Positions 6,339-8,293 of a stretch of 8,293 bases of DNA are shown here, piece by piece. Below the pieces are notes generated by a model. That model saw only the letters and a program-made list of their open reading frames with translations, made no database searches and was not told the DNA's origin. Source of the DNA: Oscillospiraceae bacterium (lineage in GTDB: Bacteria; Bacillota; Clostridia; Oscillospirales; Acutalibacteraceae); NCBI GenBank assembly GCA_003499325.1, contig DNIP01000152.1, positions 1 to 8,293 on the forward strand, read 5' to 3'. Every line of letters begins with the position of its first letter. The stretch's first letter is position 1. A program made the position numbers and the translations under genes.

Positions 6339-6348
6339 TGTCATACTG

Positions 6349-6909
6349 TCAATCCTTTTGATTGCCGAACGCGATGATCGCGTCGATATTATCTACGATA
6401 AAGTGCTGTGCCTTGTTGCTGTAGAATACGCCCTCATACATTCCGTACTGACCCATCCGTTCCTCGGTGGTGATGCCGATGCTCTCCCCCTGCGGAGTCG
6501 GTCGGCGGCGGGTCCTGTTATTGATCACGATGTTTTGGAGCATTCCGACAGACACCAGCCACTCGGTGACTTGTTTCGTTTTCAACTCTTTCATATAGAC
6601 GGAATCGATCAATACGTTGAACCGCTTGACGATCTCGGAAACGGAAAGGCTTTGCTGAGCATACTCGAATCTCTCGACCTGTTCCGGGTTCAATGAAAAC
6701 GGTTTTTGCTCGGGCATTTCCACTTTGAATTTGCCCCTGTTGTCCACGATCTTCTTCAACAGATCGGAGGTGTAGAACAAACAGCGTGAGATACGGACGT
6801 TGTTCACCACGTCGGTCTGTGCTACCTCTTCCCCGGTCAGCGGATTGATCCCTTTTGCCAATTTTTCTATATACGTCTGCGCGTGAGCGATGATCTCTAA
6901 CTCTGTCAT
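6349..6909 (-). CDS. Conserved-looking protein of unknown function, 186 residues
   Basis: I place the start at ATG 6909, with AAAGGCGG 8 bases upstream. The frame stays open to an ATG at 6984, but that codon lies inside the -35 box of the promoter and so upstream of the transcript start. No family is recognised with confidence. The N-terminal part (about 1-57) is rich in motifs that look conserved: YIEKLAKGINPLTGEEV (13-29), then NNVRISRCLFYTSDLLKKI (36-54). Residues 73-130 look helical and could hold a helix-turn-helix (SVSEIVKRFNVLID, 89-102). A basic stretch NNRTRRRP (130-137) follows, and the protein ends in an acidic/hydrophobic tail. There is no signal peptide or membrane segment. The basic patch and helices would suit a nucleic-acid-binding role, but that is speculation. 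It has its own promoter and terminator, so it is a single-gene unit. Confidence 0.8.
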   Translation of the reverse strand: MTELEIIAHAQTYIEKLAKGINPLTGEEVAQTDVVNNVRISRCLFYTSDLLKKIVDNRGKFKVEMPEQKPFSLNPEQVERFEYAQQSLSVSEIVKRFNVLIDSVYMKELKTKQVTEWLVSVGMLQNIVINNRTRRRPTPQGESIGITTEERMGQYGMYEGVFYSNKAQHFIVDNIDAIIAFGNQKD

Positions 6910-6954
6910 ATTCACAACCCGCCTTTCTCTGAACATCATTTGCTTGCTGTTGAT

Positions 6955-6984
6955 ATGATAACATATAGAACGTATGTTTGTCAA
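6955..6984 (-). promoter_or_regulatory. Promoter of the small unknown gene
   Basis: Consensus TTGACA (6984-6979) is followed after 18 bases by TATCAT (6960-6955). The predicted start is near 6948, about 40 bases before the ATG at 6909. This placement rules out the longer reading of the gene from 6984. Confidence 0.72.
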
Positions 6985-7003
6985 CCGCTTTATGTCCTAT
7001 TGC

Positions 7004-8152
7004 TTATTGATCGATCCCTAAATGATGGTACAGATCGCCTCGTTCCTTTCCCTTGGAAAGATCCTGCGAGAAGCGCTCGCCGCGAAAAAACGCGGCAGTT
7101 CCTTTCCCCGCGAATCGAAACGACTGATACAGCCACGCGAACGGTCGCAGACCCTTGTGGTTATGGTACGCCGTCCAGTTCTTCTCGCCGGTATTCTGCA
7201 AATAGCGGAACAGACCCTGCTTGCGAACGCCCGCTGTGAAGCTCTCCGCGGCGCGATGTTCGATCTGATTCTTTCTTCCGAAGTTTCCGAAATGGAAAAC
7301 CAGCTCCAATAACTGCTGCGCGATCGCGTCATCGGCGCTGTCGCACCACGAGATATCATCGGGTAATCCCAACCAATTCCTGCACATCTTCGTCATGGTG
7401 ACGGCTAATGTTTCAAGCCCTATTTGTCGAGCCAACGGCGCAAAATGTTCTTCCCACTTCGCGTCGGTGTTCAACTGAGTATGCACGAACATCATCCAGT
7501 CGATGATCTGTCGCATACCGAGCCCTTTCATAATGTGTCTGCGAACATGATCCAGCAAAACGAGGCCGTTGATTGCTGTGGGAAGAGTATAAAACTGCTT
7601 TCCGTATATGTCCGATAAATTCGCTTTGGCGAGTCCTTCTGTGATCAGCTCCTCAAAATCCCAAGCCGGATCGCTGTAATGGTGGTGCATCTCCAGTTCG
7701 ATCCCATTCTTCGCATAATCGTAATGGCGCGCGGTCGTATCCATATATGAATAGCCGCTTTCGGTCATCAGCCGATCGGCTTCATCAACGCGTTCAAGCG
7801 GAACGACAAAGTCGATATCTCCCATTGAGCGATGCAGGGGAGCGGGATAATACATCGCCGCGGCACAGCATTTGATGATCGCCATCGGGATGCCGGCGTC
7901 ATCGAACAGATGATAGAGCTTTGTCTGTTCGTCGAGGATCTGTAAAAACCGCATCTTGTTCCTCGCCACGGGCGTCTGCCATTTTTCCGCTTCCCGGGTC
8001 GGAACAGCGGGAGCGGCAAGCACGACGACCGTTTGATCCTGCGCTTCCTTCAACACAGCATCCCAGTCGACGACTTCGGGAAAAGACGGTTTCATACCAA
8101 ACAGCGACGCCTTGAGCAGTTCAAGGAGCGCCTGTTGATTGCTATCGATCAT
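7004..8152 (-). CDS. Nucleotidyltransferase-fold family protein (NTP_transf_5-like)
   Basis: This 382-residue protein starts at ATG 8152 behind a perfect AAGGAGG 6 bases upstream. The core HRSMGDIDFVVP (107-118) is the acidic-pair motif of nucleotidyltransferase folds (D112, D114). IELEMHHH (151-158) could supply a third acid (E152 or E154), and LLDHVRRHIMKGLGMRQIIDW (199-219) matches the pattern I know for the uncharacterised NTP_transf_5 family. An all-helical C-terminal part follows. Members often lie near surface-polysaccharide or peptide-modification genes, but their substrates are unknown. One oddity is that the segment before the acidic motif reads AIIKCCAAAMYYP (91-103), where I expect LKG: the glycine is Cys95, so activity may be altered or lost. 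The gene has its own promoter. No clear terminator separates it from the small gene downstream, so read-through is possible. Confidence 0.82.
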   Translation of the reverse strand: MIDSNQQALLELLKASLFGMKPSFPEVVDWDAVLKEAQDQTVVVLAAPAVPTREAEKWQTPVARNKMRFLQILDEQTKLYHLFDDAGIPMAIIKCCAAAMYYPAPLHRSMGDIDFVVPLERVDEADRLMTESGYSYMDTTARHYDYAKNGIELEMHHHYSDPAWDFEELITEGLAKANLSDIYGKQFYTLPTAINGLVLLDHVRRHIMKGLGMRQIIDWMMFVHTQLNTDAKWEEHFAPLARQIGLETLAVTMTKMCRNWLGLPDDISWCDSADDAIAQQLLELVFHFGNFGRKNQIEHRAAESFTAGVRKQGLFRYLQNTGEKNWTAYHNHKGLRPFAWLYQSFRFAGKGTAAFFRGERFSQDLSKGKERGDLYHHLGIDQ

Positions 8153-8183
8153 AAGCGACCTCCTTCAACAAACTTCCGAAACA

Positions 8184-8212
8184 ATAGTAGCATACAGAAA
8201 CTTGAATTGCAA
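8184..8212 (-). promoter_or_regulatory. Promoter of the nucleotidyltransferase-like gene
   Basis: TTGCAA (8212-8207) is followed after 17 bases by TACTAT (8189-8184). The TG of an extended -10 sits just before it (TGCTACTAT). It predicts a short leader carrying the AAGGAGG ribosome site. Confidence 0.5.
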
Positions 8213-8248
8213 GCGAAAAACGGCTTATCATTCGCAATTCGCTATCAC

Positions 8249-8278
8249 AAAAGGCCGGGTCCGTTGATGGACTCAGCC
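8249..8278 (-). terminator. Terminator-like hairpin of a gene upstream of the window
   Basis: In minus-strand RNA, GGCTGAGTCC (8278-8269) pairs with GGACCCGGCC (8262-8253) around a 6-base loop, with one G-U pair and one A-C mismatch. Four U residues follow (complement of 8252-8249). The served gene would lie beyond 8293. The U-run is short, so efficiency is uncertain. Confidence 0.6.
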
Positions 8279-8293
8279 TCTTCATAGGGTTTA

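Larger units (their letters stand above)
6014..6348. other. Intergenic region upstream of the UDP-FucNAc operon
   Basis: This 335-base stretch has no gene. In order of transcription it holds the terminator of the small unknown gene (6311-6338), a MITE-like element (6116-6279) and the capE promoter with a palindrome over its -35 box (6057-6085). A short leader with the capE ribosome site completes it. Confidence 0.75.

Noticed and set aside
6910..6984. Longer N-terminus (25 extra residues) for the small unknown protein
   Set aside because: The upstream ATG lies within the TTGACA -35 box, ahead of the predicted transcript start. The ATG at 6909 has the good ribosome site.

Overview
All six genes I accept lie on the minus strand. 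The window looks like a chromosomal piece of a low-to-mid-GC Gram-positive anaerobe, probably a gut Clostridia (Ruminococcus/Oscillospiraceae-like). That is an inference from strong AGGAGG-type ribosome sites, U-tract terminators, TTGACA/TATAAT-type promoters, GC-rich intergenic palindromes and the style of the PAS sensor protein. No taxonomic marker gene is present.

Layout in direction of transcription (high to low coordinates): (1) 8249-8278, a terminator-like hairpin for a gene outside the window. (2) 7004-8152, a protein of the uncharacterised nucleotidyltransferase family (NTP_transf_5 type) with its own promoter. (3) 6349-6909, a small protein of unknown function with a near-consensus promoter and a classic terminator. 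(4) 6014-6348, an intergenic stretch holding that terminator, a 154-bp MITE-like inverted-repeat element and the promoter of the next operon. (5) 2063-6013, a four-gene operon: capE/fnlA-like dehydratase, capG/fnlC-like 2-epimerase, a VanZ-like membrane protein and capF/fnlB-like reductase-cupin. (6) 1550-2062, an intergenic stretch with two near-identical terminators around a palindromic repeat. (7) 1-1549, the N-terminal 516 residues of a multi-domain PAS sensor protein that runs off the window edge and lacks its output domain.

The operon encodes the complete three-enzyme route from UDP-GlcNAc to UDP-N-acetyl-L-fucosamine (CapE, CapF, CapG), a precursor of surface polysaccharides. Its genes are chained by three 4-base start/stop overlaps (ATGA, TTGA, ATGA), so they are almost certainly co-transcribed and probably translationally coupled. 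The unusual point is the VanZ-like integral membrane protein coded inside the trio, between the epimerase and the reductase. No glycosyltransferase, flippase or polymerase is in the window, so the sugar must be used by products coded elsewhere.

The strongest leads are the VanZ insertion, the MITE-like element just upstream of the operon promoter, the duplicated terminator that pairs well only in minus-strand RNA, and a nucleotidyltransferase-like protein whose expected Lys-Gly motif reads Lys-Cys.
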